DNA of 7,886 nucleotides from Acidobacteriota bacterium (GTDB lineage Bacteria; Actinomycetota; Acidimicrobiia; Acidimicrobiales; UBA8190): positions 1 to 7,886 of the forward strand of contig JAGWNV010000108.1 in NCBI GenBank assembly GCA_028872975.1. Direction: 5' to 3'. Positions 1 to 5,121 of this stretch are shown here, in pieces. Every line of letters starts with the position of its first letter. The stretch's first letter is position 1. The translations under genes were made by a program, and so were the position numbers. The notes under the pieces are model-generated. The model made no database searches. It saw only the letters and a program-made list of their open reading frames with translations, and had not been told where the DNA came from.

Positions 1-894
1 GGGGCCCACCTCGGCGGCCTCCCACAGCAGACGGGTCCGCAGCTGGGGCAGGGGCAGCTCCTCGGCGAGCCGCTGCAGCTGCTCCTCCTGGAGGCCGAAC
101 CGGTGGGCCTGGAATTCGGCCGCCTCCCCGAGGGCCCGGGCCGTCGCCGGGTCGAGGGCGAGGCCGGCCTCGGCGGCGGCGGCGGACGGATCGGTGGCGA
201 GCAGCGGGTCCTCCATGAGGCAGCCGTTCACGACCACCGGGCCGAGGCTGACCCCGATCTTGTCCTCGAGGGCGAAGGCGGCCTCGACCACCTCGCTCAC
301 CGGCATCTCCTCGGGGAGGGTCACGAGGACGACCTGGGTACGGGCCGGGTCGGTGAGGAGGTCGACCACGTCGGCGGCCTGGGTCCGCACCGGGCCGGCC
401 CGAGCGGCGTCGAGCAGCCCCTGGGCCGAGGAGAGGAACGTCATGGCGTGCCCGGTGGCGGGGGCGTCGACGAGGATCAGGTCGGCGACACGCTCGCGCT
501 CGAGGGACTTGACCTTGCCGAGGACCAGGATGTCTCGGATCCCGGGGATGGCGGTGGCCACCACGTCGAGGGCGCCGGAGGAGACGAGGCGCTTCGAGAT
601 CCGCTTCATCCCGTGATCGGCGAGGTACTCGAGGAGGGCGTCGTCGGGGGTCACCCGCCGGGCCCTGACCACCCCGTTGCCGTCGGCCAGCACCGTCTCC
701 CCGTAGTCGAGGGTGCCCCCCTGGCCGAAGGCGGCCGGGACCCCGGGCTTGCCCTCGAGCTCCACCACGAGGACCGAGAGCCCGGCATGGCAGGCCATGC
801 GGGCGAAGGCCGCCGTGACGGTGGTCTTGCCGACGCCCCCCTTGCCGGCCACCACGACCACGCGGCTCTGTCGGCAAAAGGAGGCCACGTCCAT
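1..894 (-). CDS. ArsA/Get3-family ATPase (partial, C-terminus beyond left edge)
   Basis: This is a soluble P-loop ATPase of the ArsA/Get3 (anion-transporting ATPase) group. The 298 visible residues start at ATG 894 and run in frame off the window. A deviant Walker A, GKGGVGKTT, sits at residues 17-25, directly after the first beta strand (RVVVVA). DAPATGHA at residues 143-150 matches the switch II segment of Get3 (DTAPTGHT-like), and VTLPEEMPVSEV at 191-202 fits the following strand and A-loop. Get3 proteins are normally over 300 residues, so little may be missing. The start is placed by the P-loop position and by a -10-like hexamer just upstream. The gene is divergent from a whiB gene, a pairing also known beside mycobacterial whiB4, where two such ATPases lie in tandem. 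The substrate is unknown; arsenite transport should not be assumed, because no arsenical genes are visible. The family call is firm. Confidence 0.9.
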   Translation of the reverse strand, partial: MDVASFCRQSRVVVVAGKGGVGKTTVTAAFARMACHAGLSVLVVELEGKPGVPAAFGQGGTLDYGETVLADGNGVVRARRVTPDDALLEYLADHGMKRISKRLVSSGALDVVATAIPGIRDILVLGKVKSLERERVADLILVDAPATGHAMTFLSSAQGLLDAARAGPVRTQAADVVDLLTDPARTQVVLVTLPEEMPVSEVVEAAFALEDKIGVSLGPVVVNGCLMEDPLLATDPSAAAAEAGLALDPATARALGEAAEFQAHRFGLQEEQLQRLAEELPLPQLRTRLLWEAAEVGP

Positions 895-905
895 GCTCGG
901 TCCCG

Positions 906-911
906 AGCGTA
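906..911 (-). promoter_or_regulatory. Candidate -10 element of the ArsA-like ATPase gene
   Basis: TACGCT on the minus strand fits the actinobacterial TAnnnT -10 pattern. It ends 11 bases before ATG 894, so the mRNA would carry a leader of only about 4-5 bases. No Shine-Dalgarno sequence and no clear -35 hexamer are visible. The spacing equals that of the DUF929 gene at 2190. Confidence 0.4.
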
Positions 912-965
912 CCGGCCACGGCGCGTCGCCCTTCGGCGCCGCCGGCGGATGACCGCTCAAATACC

Positions 966-991
966 TGGTCAGACCCCTTGTCGGTGGTCAG
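966..991 (+). repeat. TGGTCAG direct repeat at the whiB promoter
   Basis: TGGTCAG occurs at 966-972 and again at 985-991, 19 bases apart. The candidate -35 hexamer of whiB (978-983) lies between the copies, and the second copy falls within the -35/-10 spacer. A 19-base period puts both copies on nearly the same DNA face, as in an operator for a dimeric regulator. The binding role is inference. Confidence 0.35.
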
Positions 992-1007
992 GAGCAGGAA
1001 GTAGCGT
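978..1007 (+). promoter_or_regulatory. Candidate whiB promoter (-35 and -10)
   Basis: TTGTCG (978-983) and TAGCGT (1002-1007) are separated by 18 bases, a good match to a housekeeping sigma promoter. Transcription would begin near 1014, leaving about 19 bases of leader that include an AGGAGG Shine-Dalgarno sequence (1023-1028) just before GTG 1033. This supports GTG 1033 as the start codon over the in-frame ATG at 949. Confidence 0.5.
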
Positions 1008-1032
1008 GCCGCGAGGACGGGCAGGAGGGGGA

Positions 1033-1296
1033 GTGGCGACACGCACCTTGGGGGAGGCCTGGCAGGAGAGGGCGGCCTGCAAGGGACCGCAGGCGGCAGT
1101 GTTCTTCCCGCCCACGCATCCCGAGCGCAAGGACGAGAAGGTCGCCCGCGAGACGCGGGCAAAGGCGATCTGCCACACCTGCATGGTGCGGCCCGACTGC
1201 CTGGAGTACGCCATCTCGATCCGTGAACCGCACGGCATCTGGGGCGGGCTCAACGAGACCGAGCGCAAGCAGGTCGTGGAGCGGCGGGCCGGCTGA
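1033..1296 (+). CDS. WhiB-family iron-sulfur transcriptional regulator
   Basis: This 87-residue protein is a WhiB-like (Wbl) regulator, an actinobacterial family that holds a redox- or NO-sensitive [4Fe-4S] cluster and often acts with the housekeeping sigma factor. The four cluster cysteines are C16, C47, C50 and C56 in the family arrangement C-Xn-C-X2-C-X5-C. The GIWGG turn (68-72) is followed by the basic tail NETERKQVVERRAG. The GTG start is chosen because AGGAGG lies four bases upstream and the candidate promoter lies downstream of the alternative ATG 949, which would add 28 residues unlike the family. The RAKAIC and REPHGIWGG segments recall WhiB3, while the divergent ArsA-like gene recalls the mycobacterial whiB4 locus, so I do not assign a subtype. 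The stop codon lies in an inverted repeat shared with the convergent gene. Confidence 0.95.
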   Translation: MATRTLGEAWQERAACKGPQAAVFFPPTHPERKDEKVARETRAKAICHTCMVRPDCLEYAISIREPHGIWGGLNETERKQVVERRAG

Positions 1297-1311
1297 ACCT
1301 CCCGGTCAGCC
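1291..1311. terminator. Possible bidirectional hairpin across two convergent stop codons
   Basis: GGCTGA (1291-1296) and TCAGCC (1306-1311) form perfect six-base inverted arms around a nine-base loop. The left arm contains the TGA stop of whiB and the right arm contains the TGA stop of the minus-strand DUF929 gene. There is no U-tract on either side, so a hairpin could serve as a weak terminator or processing site in both directions. The stem is short and may be chance. Confidence 0.35.
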
Positions 1312-2190
1312 AAGTCCCAGGTGGGCGGCGGCCAGGCTGGTGGCCTGGTCGGTGCAGACGGAGGCCGGCCGCATGCCGTCCTCGCTGCAGACGACGGCGG
1401 TGATCTCGTCGGCCGTGCCCAGGACGGCCCGGGCGACCGGGGAGGTCGGGTCCCCGAGGGCGCCGGCCACGCCTGCGAGGTCCATGCCGTGGAGGAGCCC
1501 GGGCGAGTAGCCGATCGAGGCCCCCACGAGCACGAGCCGGTTGCCCACGTCGAGGAAGGGGAGGGTGGCCCCGGCGCCCCCGGGCGGGTCGTAGCGCCGG
1601 AGGAGCCCCGAGACGGCCTCGGGGACCCGGTCCAGGGTCGGGTAGCCGGCCGGGGCCACGGCCGAGAGGGTGTCCCCCCATCCTTCGACGGCCTCGAAGG
1701 AGACCTCGGCGCTCGTGTAACCGGTGCCGTAGAAGCTGAACCCCGGAGTGTGGGAGAAGACCTCGGTCGAGGCCGAGAGCGTCGAGCCGAGCTGCCGGAA
1801 GGTGCCGAAGCGCCCCAGGGCGGCGACGAGGGCCCAGCTGGCGGCGGCGCTGTAGGGGGAGAATTCGGCACCCACGAAGACGACGGCGGGCCGGCCGGCG
1901 ACCTGGAGCGGCGGCTGTCCCGACTGGAGCTGACCGGCGTCGAGGGGACCGGGAGCCGCAGCGGCGAGGGCGACCCCGGGCGCGCCGGCCACGGCGGCGA
2001 CCACCGAGGCAGAGGCCTGGGGTGGGGGGCTCGGCGTCGCCGGGGAGGGGCCGCCCGAGAACACCTCGAGGAGCACGAGGACCAGGGCGAGGACCAGGAT
2101 CCCGGCCACGAACGCCCCTGTGAGCAGGGCCATCGGCGGCCGGAAGCGAAGCGGCGGGCGCGCTCGGGCCGACGAGTCGGAGGGGGTCAT
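1306..2190 (-). CDS. DUF929 family membrane-anchored thioredoxin-fold protein, CXXC changed to SXXS
   Basis: The product has 294 residues. A basic N-terminus (residues 1-19) precedes one hydrophobic segment at about 20-44, then a Pro/Ala-rich linker to about 95, so it is probably anchored in the membrane with the main domain outside. From residue 100 it resembles DUF929 proteins, including GRPAVVFVGAEF, then ALGRFGTF (124-131), FSFYGTGYTS and a late PASVC segment. DUF929 proteins as I know them carry CPYC or CPFC after GAE; here residues 111-114 read SPYS (codons TCC and AGC), so the usual redox pair is absent. C268 and C279 near the C-terminus remain and may form a structural disulfide. A thiol-oxidoreductase role is therefore doubtful, and a binding or structural role is inferred. 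The gene is divergent from the hydrolase and convergent with whiB, nine bases apart. Confidence 0.85.
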   Translation of the reverse strand: MTPSDSSARARPPLRFRPPMALLTGAFVAGILVLALVLVLLEVFSGGPSPATPSPPPQASASVVAAVAGAPGVALAAAAPGPLDAGQLQSGQPPLQVAGRPAVVFVGAEFSPYSAAASWALVAALGRFGTFRQLGSTLSASTEVFSHTPGFSFYGTGYTSAEVSFEAVEGWGDTLSAVAPAGYPTLDRVPEAVSGLLRRYDPPGGAGATLPFLDVGNRLVLVGASIGYSPGLLHGMDLAGVAGALGDPTSPVARAVLGTADEITAVVCSEDGMRPASVCTDQATSLAAAHLGLG

Positions 2191-2201
2191 TCGGGGAGGT
2201 G

Positions 2202-2207
2202 AGCCTA
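2202..2207 (-). promoter_or_regulatory. Candidate -10 element of the DUF929 gene
   Basis: TAGGCT on the minus strand ends 11 bases before ATG 2190. The minus strand between it and the ATG reads as pyrimidine-rich (CACCTCCCC) and holds no Shine-Dalgarno sequence, so a very short leader is likely. No clear -35 is seen. Confidence 0.4.
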
Positions 2208-2265
2208 CCGAGTGGTTCGGCGACGACGGTTGCGGGCATCCCCCTTCCCATCTCCTTCTTCGGCG

Positions 2266-2271
2266 TAGATT
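2266..2271 (+). promoter_or_regulatory. Candidate -10 element, leaderless start of the alpha/beta hydrolase
   Basis: TAGATT ends eight bases before ATG 2280, a distance that puts the expected transcription start at or within two bases of the A of ATG. There is no Shine-Dalgarno sequence upstream of this ATG. The same element and eight-base spacing recur before the Nudix gene. Confidence 0.5.
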
Positions 2272-2279
2272 CGCCAGCC

Positions 2280-3194
2280 ATGAATCTCGCGCTCAGCGCG
2301 CGGGCACTGGCGCAAGTGGTGCCGGTCGGGCGCCGTTCCCGGGACGTGGGGACGGGGTCGGCGGCCGTGGACGCGGCTGTCGTGGACGCGGGCGACCCGG
2401 CCGCCGGGGCGCCGGCGCCGCGGCGCTGCGGCGACATGCCGGTGCTGTTCCTCCACGGGTGGGCCGTCGGGCCCCATTCCTACGGGGCTCCTCTCGCCCA
2501 GTTGCGGGACTTCGGCTGCGACGTCTTCGCCCCGGCTCAGCCCGGGTTCGGGGGCACGCCCTCGCTCGACGGCGGGGACTGCTCCTTCGGCGGCTACGCC
2601 CGCTGGGCCGCCGACTACCTCGACGCCCTCGGCGTCGACCGGCCCGTCACCGTCGTCGGGCACTCCTTCGGCGGCGGTGTCGCCATCCAGCTGGCCCACG
2701 ACCAGCGCCACCGGGTGGCGAACGTCGTGCTCTGCAACGCCGTGGGGGGATTCCCCTGGGCGGCCCCGGGGCCCGCCACCATCGCCGACCGGCCCTGGTG
2801 GCAGTGGGGCCGGGTCATCGGCGCCGACCTCCTCGCCGCCCCGTCGGCCATCCGGGTCCTCCCTGCCCTGCTCGGCGAGGCGGTGCCCAACCTCGTCTCC
2901 AACCCGCTGGCGATGTGGCGGGTGGGCGAGTTCGTCCGCAGGGCGCACCTGCTCGAGGAGGTCGCCGCCCTCGGCGAGGCCGGCGTCCCGGTCACCCTCG
3001 TGTGGTCGGACCGGGACCGCCTCGTGCCCCATGCCGGGTTCTCGGCCCTGTGCCGGGCGGCCTCCGTCGACGGCGAGGTCGTCCCCGGCGGCCACAGCTG
3101 GCTCATCGCCGAGCCCCGCCGGTTCGCCGACGTCGTGCTGCGCGCCATGGTCGAAGCCGGCGTCCTCGACGCCGCCCTCGCCGCCGCCTCCTGA
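2280..3194 (+). CDS. Alpha/beta-fold hydrolase
   Basis: This 304-residue protein has the alpha/beta-hydrolase fold. The oxyanion-hole motif is FLHGWAVG (57-64), the nucleophile elbow is GHSFGGG with Ser129, the acid is probably Asp246 in SDRDRLVP (243-250), and the catalytic base is His272 in PGGHSWL. A cap region lies between about 155 and 225 and contains RPWWQWG. No signal peptide or membrane segment is visible, so it is probably cytoplasmic. Substrates of this superfamily are too varied to predict; esterase, lipase or thioesterase activity are all possible. The start at ATG 2280 is supported by the closely placed -10 element. An in-frame GTG at 2199 would add 27 residues without homology to the fold and would overlap the divergent promoter. 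The Nudix gene follows after 64 bases and has its own -10-like element, so the three plus-strand hydrolases may be only partly co-transcribed. Confidence 0.92.
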   Translation: MNLALSARALAQVVPVGRRSRDVGTGSAAVDAAVVDAGDPAAGAPAPRRCGDMPVLFLHGWAVGPHSYGAPLAQLRDFGCDVFAPAQPGFGGTPSLDGGDCSFGGYARWAADYLDALGVDRPVTVVGHSFGGGVAIQLAHDQRHRVANVVLCNAVGGFPWAAPGPATIADRPWWQWGRVIGADLLAAPSAIRVLPALLGEAVPNLVSNPLAMWRVGEFVRRAHLLEEVAALGEAGVPVTLVWSDRDRLVPHAGFSALCRAASVDGEVVPGGHSWLIAEPRRFADVVLRAMVEAGVLDAALAAAS

Positions 3195-3195
3195 C

Positions 3196-3232
3196 CTGCC
3201 ACTGCGGCCGGCCGGCCGACGGGCGGCGGCAG
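3196..3232 (+). other. Inverted repeats between the hydrolase and Nudix genes
   Basis: A 14-base perfect palindrome made of CGGCC units lies at 3205-3218, inside outer arms CTGCC (3196-3200) and GGCAG (3228-3232). It directly follows the hydrolase stop codon and precedes the Nudix -10 element, so it could terminate or stabilise the upstream transcript. There is no U-tract, and palindromes of C and G are easily produced at this base composition. Confidence 0.25.
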
Positions 3233-3244
3233 GAGCCAACGCCG

Positions 3245-3250
3245 TAGTCT
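3245..3250 (+). promoter_or_regulatory. Candidate -10 element, leaderless start of the Nudix gene
   Basis: TAGTCT ends eight bases before ATG 3259, the same spacing as for the hydrolase at 2280. No Shine-Dalgarno sequence is present in the eight bases CCGGGACC or just above them, and no -35 hexamer is recognisable in the GC-rich upstream sequence. Confidence 0.5.
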
Positions 3251-3258
3251 CCGGGACC

Positions 3259-4197
3259 ATGGCCGACGAGGCCGCCCCCGGGCCGGTCCCCACGCGCGAC
3301 GCCGCCACCATCATGCTGGTGCGCGACACCACGACCGGCGCCGGCCCCGCTCTCGAGGTCTGCATGGTCCGCCGGCACCTCGACTCCGACTTCGTCGGCG
3401 GGGCCTACGTCTTCCCGGGAGGGAAGGTCGACGAGGCTGACCGCTCCGAGGAGTCGGTGCGGGCCTGCGCCGGTCGCGACGACGCCGGCGCCAGCGACCT
3501 GCTCGGCGTCGGGGACGGTGGCCTCGCCTTCTGGGTGGCGGCGGCCCGGGAGTGCTTCGAGGAGGCGGGCGTCCTCCTCGCCTACCAGGCGGGTGCCGAT
3601 CCGGACGGCGTGCCGGTCGACCTGGCCGCCCCCGGACGCCGTCGGCACCTGGCCTCGCTGCGGGCCGAGCTCAACGCCGGCCGGGTCGGGTTCCTCGACC
3701 TGCTCGCCGGCGAGGGACTCCTCGTGGCCGCCGACCGCATCCACTACTTCAGCCACTGGATCACCCCCGAGGGCGCCCCCAAGCGGTACGACACGAGGTT
3801 CTTCGTGGCCGCCCTCCCCGTCGGCCAGGTCCCCGTCCACGACGAGCACGAGACGGTCGACACGGTGTGGGTGCAGCCGGCCGTCGCCCTCGAGCGGGCC
3901 GCCGCCGGCGAGCTCGACGTGATCTTCCCGACCATGAAGAACCTCCAGGCGCTGGCCCGGTTCTCCACGAGCGGGGAACTGCTCGAGGCGACACTGGCCA
4001 TCGAGCGGGTCCCCACCGTCCTGCCCCGGGTAGTGGCCGACGACCGGGGCGTGCGGATCCTGCTCCCCGGTGACCCCGGTTACGACGAGGCCATGGGGGC
4101 GGCCCCCTCGGGCGGGGACCGGTCGCTGTCGCCGGCCGAGGTCGGCGCCGCCGTCCGGCGCATCGACGTGGAGGGCCGGATGCGGGACCGGGGATGA
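3259..4197 (+). CDS. NUDT19-like Nudix hydrolase
   Basis: The product has 312 residues. The Nudix helix is split: FPGGKVDEAD (52-61) is followed only after about 35 residues by the catalytic AARECFEEAGVLL (95-107), with Glu98, Glu101 and Glu102 as the expected metal ligands. A long insertion in the Nudix box is characteristic of NUDT19 (RP2p), a peroxisomal CoA and acyl-CoA diphosphatase of animals. A second shared feature is YFSHWITPEGAPKRYDTRFF (163-182). The family suggests cleavage of a nucleoside diphosphate linked to another moiety, perhaps CoA esters, but the substrate is not proven here. The last 50 residues are Gly/Asp/Arg-rich and probably flexible. The start is set by the upstream -10 element and the onset of Nudix similarity at about residue 14. 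The stop overlaps the start of the next gene as ATGA, so the two are probably translated in a coupled way. Confidence 0.9.
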   Translation: MADEAAPGPVPTRDAATIMLVRDTTTGAGPALEVCMVRRHLDSDFVGGAYVFPGGKVDEADRSEESVRACAGRDDAGASDLLGVGDGGLAFWVAAARECFEEAGVLLAYQAGADPDGVPVDLAAPGRRRHLASLRAELNAGRVGFLDLLAGEGLLVAADRIHYFSHWITPEGAPKRYDTRFFVAALPVGQVPVHDEHETVDTVWVQPAVALERAAAGELDVIFPTMKNLQALARFSTSGELLEATLAIERVPTVLPRVVADDRGVRILLPGDPGYDEAMGAAPSGGDRSLSPAEVGAAVRRIDVEGRMRDRG

Positions 4198-5060
4198 CCG
4201 TCCCCGACGAGCCCGTCCTCGACCCCGGCGCCCCGCCCGAACCCGGCCGGCCGGTGGCCCTGGCGCCCGGGGTGGTCCGGGTCACCGCCCCCAACCCGGG
4301 GATGATGACCGGGCCGGGCACGAACAGCTACCTGGTGGGCACGAGCGAGCTCGTCGTCGTGGACCCCGGGCCCGACGAGCCCTCCCACGTCGACGCCCTC
4401 GTCGAGGCGGGGCGGGGACGGGTCCGGTGGGTGGTGGTGACCCACACCCACCCCGACCATGCCCCGGCGGCGGCCACCCTGGCCGAGCGGACCGGCGCCG
4501 AGGTCATCGGGTTCGGCCCCCGGGACGCCTTCGACCCCGACCGGTCGGTGGGCGAGGGCTTCGAGCTGGCCGGCGACGGGTTCTGCCTCCGGGCCGTCCA
4601 CACCCCCGGCCATGCCTCCAACCACCTCTGCTGGCTGCTGCTCGAAGAGGGGATGCTCTTCTCCGGCGACCACGTCATGCAGGGCTCGACGGTGGTCATC
4701 GCCCCGCCCGACGGCGACATGGCCCGGTACATGGCGAGCCTCGCCCGCCTGCTCGACCTCGCCCCGCCGGTGGCGTCGATCGCCCCCGGCCACGGGTCGC
4801 TCCTCGACGATCCCCGGGACGTGGTGACCGGCATCCTCGAGCACCGCCGCCGGCGGGAGCAGGCCGTCGTGGAGGCCCTCCGGAGTGCCCGGCGAGCGAC
4901 CGTCGACGAGCTGGTGGGACCGGTCTACGCCGACGTCCACGAGGCGCTGCACCCCGTCGCCCGGATGAGTCTGTGGGCGCATCTCCGCAAGCTCGCCCAG
5001 GACGGGATGGCGCAGGGCGCCGACCCCGACGACCCGGCCAGCACCTGGGCCGCCGTCTGA
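4194..5060 (+). CDS. LACTB2-like metallo-beta-lactamase-fold hydrolase
   Basis: This 288-residue enzyme belongs to the metallo-beta-lactamase superfamily, on the LACTB2-like branch. The metal-binding residues are THTHPDH (83-89: His84, His86, Asp88, His89), His140 in TPGH, Asp159 in FSGDH and His200 in PGHG. The early segment GPGTNSYLVG (40-49), the RYMASLARLL helix and a C-terminal helical region (about 216-272, EHRRRREQAV onward) that resembles the LACTB2 winged-helix domain all fit this branch. Family members include glyoxalase II-like thioesterases and the mitochondrial endoribonuclease LACTB2, so the substrate is open; antibiotic resistance is unlikely. The ATG overlaps the Nudix stop by four bases and lacks a strong Shine-Dalgarno sequence of its own, which suggests translational coupling. 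Its 3' end is 40 bases from the convergent mrp gene. A related gene lies close to whiB4 in mycobacteria, as I recall. Confidence 0.92.
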   Translation: MTVPDEPVLDPGAPPEPGRPVALAPGVVRVTAPNPGMMTGPGTNSYLVGTSELVVVDPGPDEPSHVDALVEAGRGRVRWVVVTHTHPDHAPAAATLAERTGAEVIGFGPRDAFDPDRSVGEGFELAGDGFCLRAVHTPGHASNHLCWLLLEEGMLFSGDHVMQGSTVVIAPPDGDMARYMASLARLLDLAPPVASIAPGHGSLLDDPRDVVTGILEHRRRREQAVVEALRSARRATVDELVGPVYADVHEALHPVARMSLWAHLRKLAQDGMAQGADPDDPASTWAAV

Positions 5061-5077
5061 GGGGTCGGGGGAGGGGC

Positions 5078-5121
5078 CAGGCGTCGGCGGCGTCGAGCGG
5101 TCAGGCGCCGGCGGCGTCGAG
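5078..5121. repeat. Tandem 20-base repeat across the mrp stop codon
   Basis: The 20 bases at 5078-5097 and those at 5102-5121 differ at one position (T5084 against C5108). The period is 24 bases, or eight codons. The second copy encodes the last residues of Mrp (LDAAGA) and most of its stop codon; the first lies beyond the stop in the 40-base convergent gap and would read LDAADA in the same frame. This looks like a small tandem duplication that left a spare C-terminus outside the gene. Confidence 0.6.

Noticed and set aside
103..1032. Long plus-strand open frame running into whiB, which would make a 397-residue protein
   Set aside because: It is antisense to the ArsA-like ATPase, its translation is Gly/His/Asp-rich low-complexity sequence, and only the last 87 residues match WhiB. 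The whiB promoter and Shine-Dalgarno sequence lie just before GTG 1033.
949..1032. ATG 949 as the start of whiB
   Set aside because: It lies upstream of the candidate promoter (978-1007), lacks a spaced Shine-Dalgarno sequence and adds 28 residues not expected in the family.
2199..2279. GTG 2199 as the start of the alpha/beta hydrolase
   Set aside because: It would place the start inside the divergent promoter region and add 27 residues without fold similarity; ATG 2280 has a well-placed -10 element.
1250..2437. Long minus-strand open frame of 395 codons overlapping the DUF929 gene
   Set aside because: Its product is Arg/Pro/Gly-rich without any recognisable motif, while the other frame gives a membrane segment and DUF929 similarity.
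4194..5060. Beta-lactam resistance enzyme
   Set aside because: The metal motif alone is not specific. The LACTB2-like segments, the C-terminal helical domain and the absence of a signal peptide argue against a secreted lactamase.
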